Shown here piece after piece: positions 33,655 through 33,855 of a stretch of DNA of 33,855 nucleotides. Positions within the stretch are counted from its first letter, which is position 1. The number at the start of each line of letters is the position of its first letter. The notes beneath the pieces were generated by a model. The model saw nothing but the letters and a program-made list of their open reading frames with translations. It searched no databases and was not told the origin of the DNA. Position numbers and translations under genes: made by a program. Source of the DNA: Bacteroidia bacterium (GTDB taxonomy: Bacteria; Bacteroidota; Bacteroidia; Bacteroidales; Prolixibacteraceae); contig JAPLDR010000043.1 in NCBI GenBank assembly GCA_026391655.1, forward strand, positions 1-33,855, given 5' to 3'.

Positions 33655-33855
33655 ATGAAAAAAATCTTTTTTCTGATCTTCTTTTACCTGTCGTTTTTCT
33701 GTCAGGCAGGATTCGGACAAAAGCTCACTTTTGCGCTCCTAACAGATTTGCATGTTAACCCAAGATCCGTAAGTGATACTGCGCTTCATCATATTGTAGA
33801 TGAGATAAATAAAACTGAATTTGATTTCGTTATTGTGAGCGGCGACATCACCAAC
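33655..33855 (+). CDS. Secreted metallophosphoesterase (3' end outside window)
   Basis: The ATG at 33655 opens a frame that runs off the window edge after 67 codons. It has a signal peptide (MKKIFFLIFFYLSFF, cleavage near GFGQ) followed by LTFALLTDLHVNP, the DxH metal motif, and FVIVSGDITN, the GD motif of calcineurin-like phosphoesterases. The rest of the domain lies outside. The 193-base gap before it holds no gene I can support. Substrate unknown; nothing visible ties it to murein except position. Confidence 0.85.
   Translation, partial: MKKIFFLIFFYLSFFCQAGFGQKLTFALLTDLHVNPRSVSDTALHHIVDEINKTEFDFVIVSGDITN

Overview
The window looks like chromosomal DNA of a Bacteroidota member, probably Bacteroidales or Marinilabiliales. 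The signs are an AT-rich sequence, many lipoprotein signals ending in LSC or ISC, TAnnTTTG-like promoter boxes, and family choices typical of the phylum (ATP-dependent pckA, a GH3-beta-lactamase fusion, golvesin-domain amidase, GH9-deacetylase fusion, DUF1343). These assignments come from reading motifs; no database search was possible.

Layout. 1-3260: three tandem M23 metallopeptidase lipoproteins; copies 1 and 3 are near-identical, copy 2 is diverged, and copy 1 is cut by the window edge. 3295-3373: a pair of facing operator-like palindromes. 3448-4946 (-): an alpha/beta-hydrolase lipoprotein broken by one frameshift. 5407-7002 (-): pckA with a clear terminator. 7385-9144 (-): an amino-sugar kinase and murQ. 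9482-27876 (+): a long co-directional run, probably one or a few operons: zinc amidase, two-part glycosyltransferase, GalT-like nucleotidyltransferase, SpoIID protein, GH9-polysaccharide deacetylase fusion, AmpG-like permease, GHL10 glycosidase, NagX-like acetyltransferase, NagZ-beta-lactamase fusion, URO-D-family protein. 27885-29405 (-): a broken small gene and namZ. 29502-33461 (+): a transglutaminase-like lipoprotein broken by an 8-bp duplication, an NlpC/P60 lipoprotein, and a Tat-exported dipeptide epimerase. 33655-end: start of a secreted metallophosphoesterase.

From about 7.4 kb to 33.5 kb the genes fit one job: taking apart peptidoglycan outside the cytoplasm and salvaging the parts. 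The amidase separates stem peptides from glycan; the GHL10 enzyme, NamZ and the GH3 domain shorten and strip glycan to MurNAc and GlcNAc; the permease would import the sugar products; the kinase and MurQ convert MurNAc through MurNAc-6-P to GlcNAc-6-P. On the peptide side, M23 and NlpC/P60 enzymes cut stem peptides and the epimerase converts L-Ala-D-Glu to L-Ala-L-Glu, apparently in the periplasm. NagA, NagB and AnmK are not in the window.

Less explained are (i) a block of three genes without export signals (glycosyltransferase, HxHxQ nucleotidyltransferase, SpoIID) inside the degradative operon; (ii) the GH9-deacetylase fusion near a transmembrane acetyltransferase, suggesting deacetylation, glucosaminidase cleavage and re-acetylation; and (iii) an AmpG-like carrier with a predicted periplasmic insert of about 130 residues. 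Three reading-frame breaks occur in the window and may be real decay, phase variation or assembly error.
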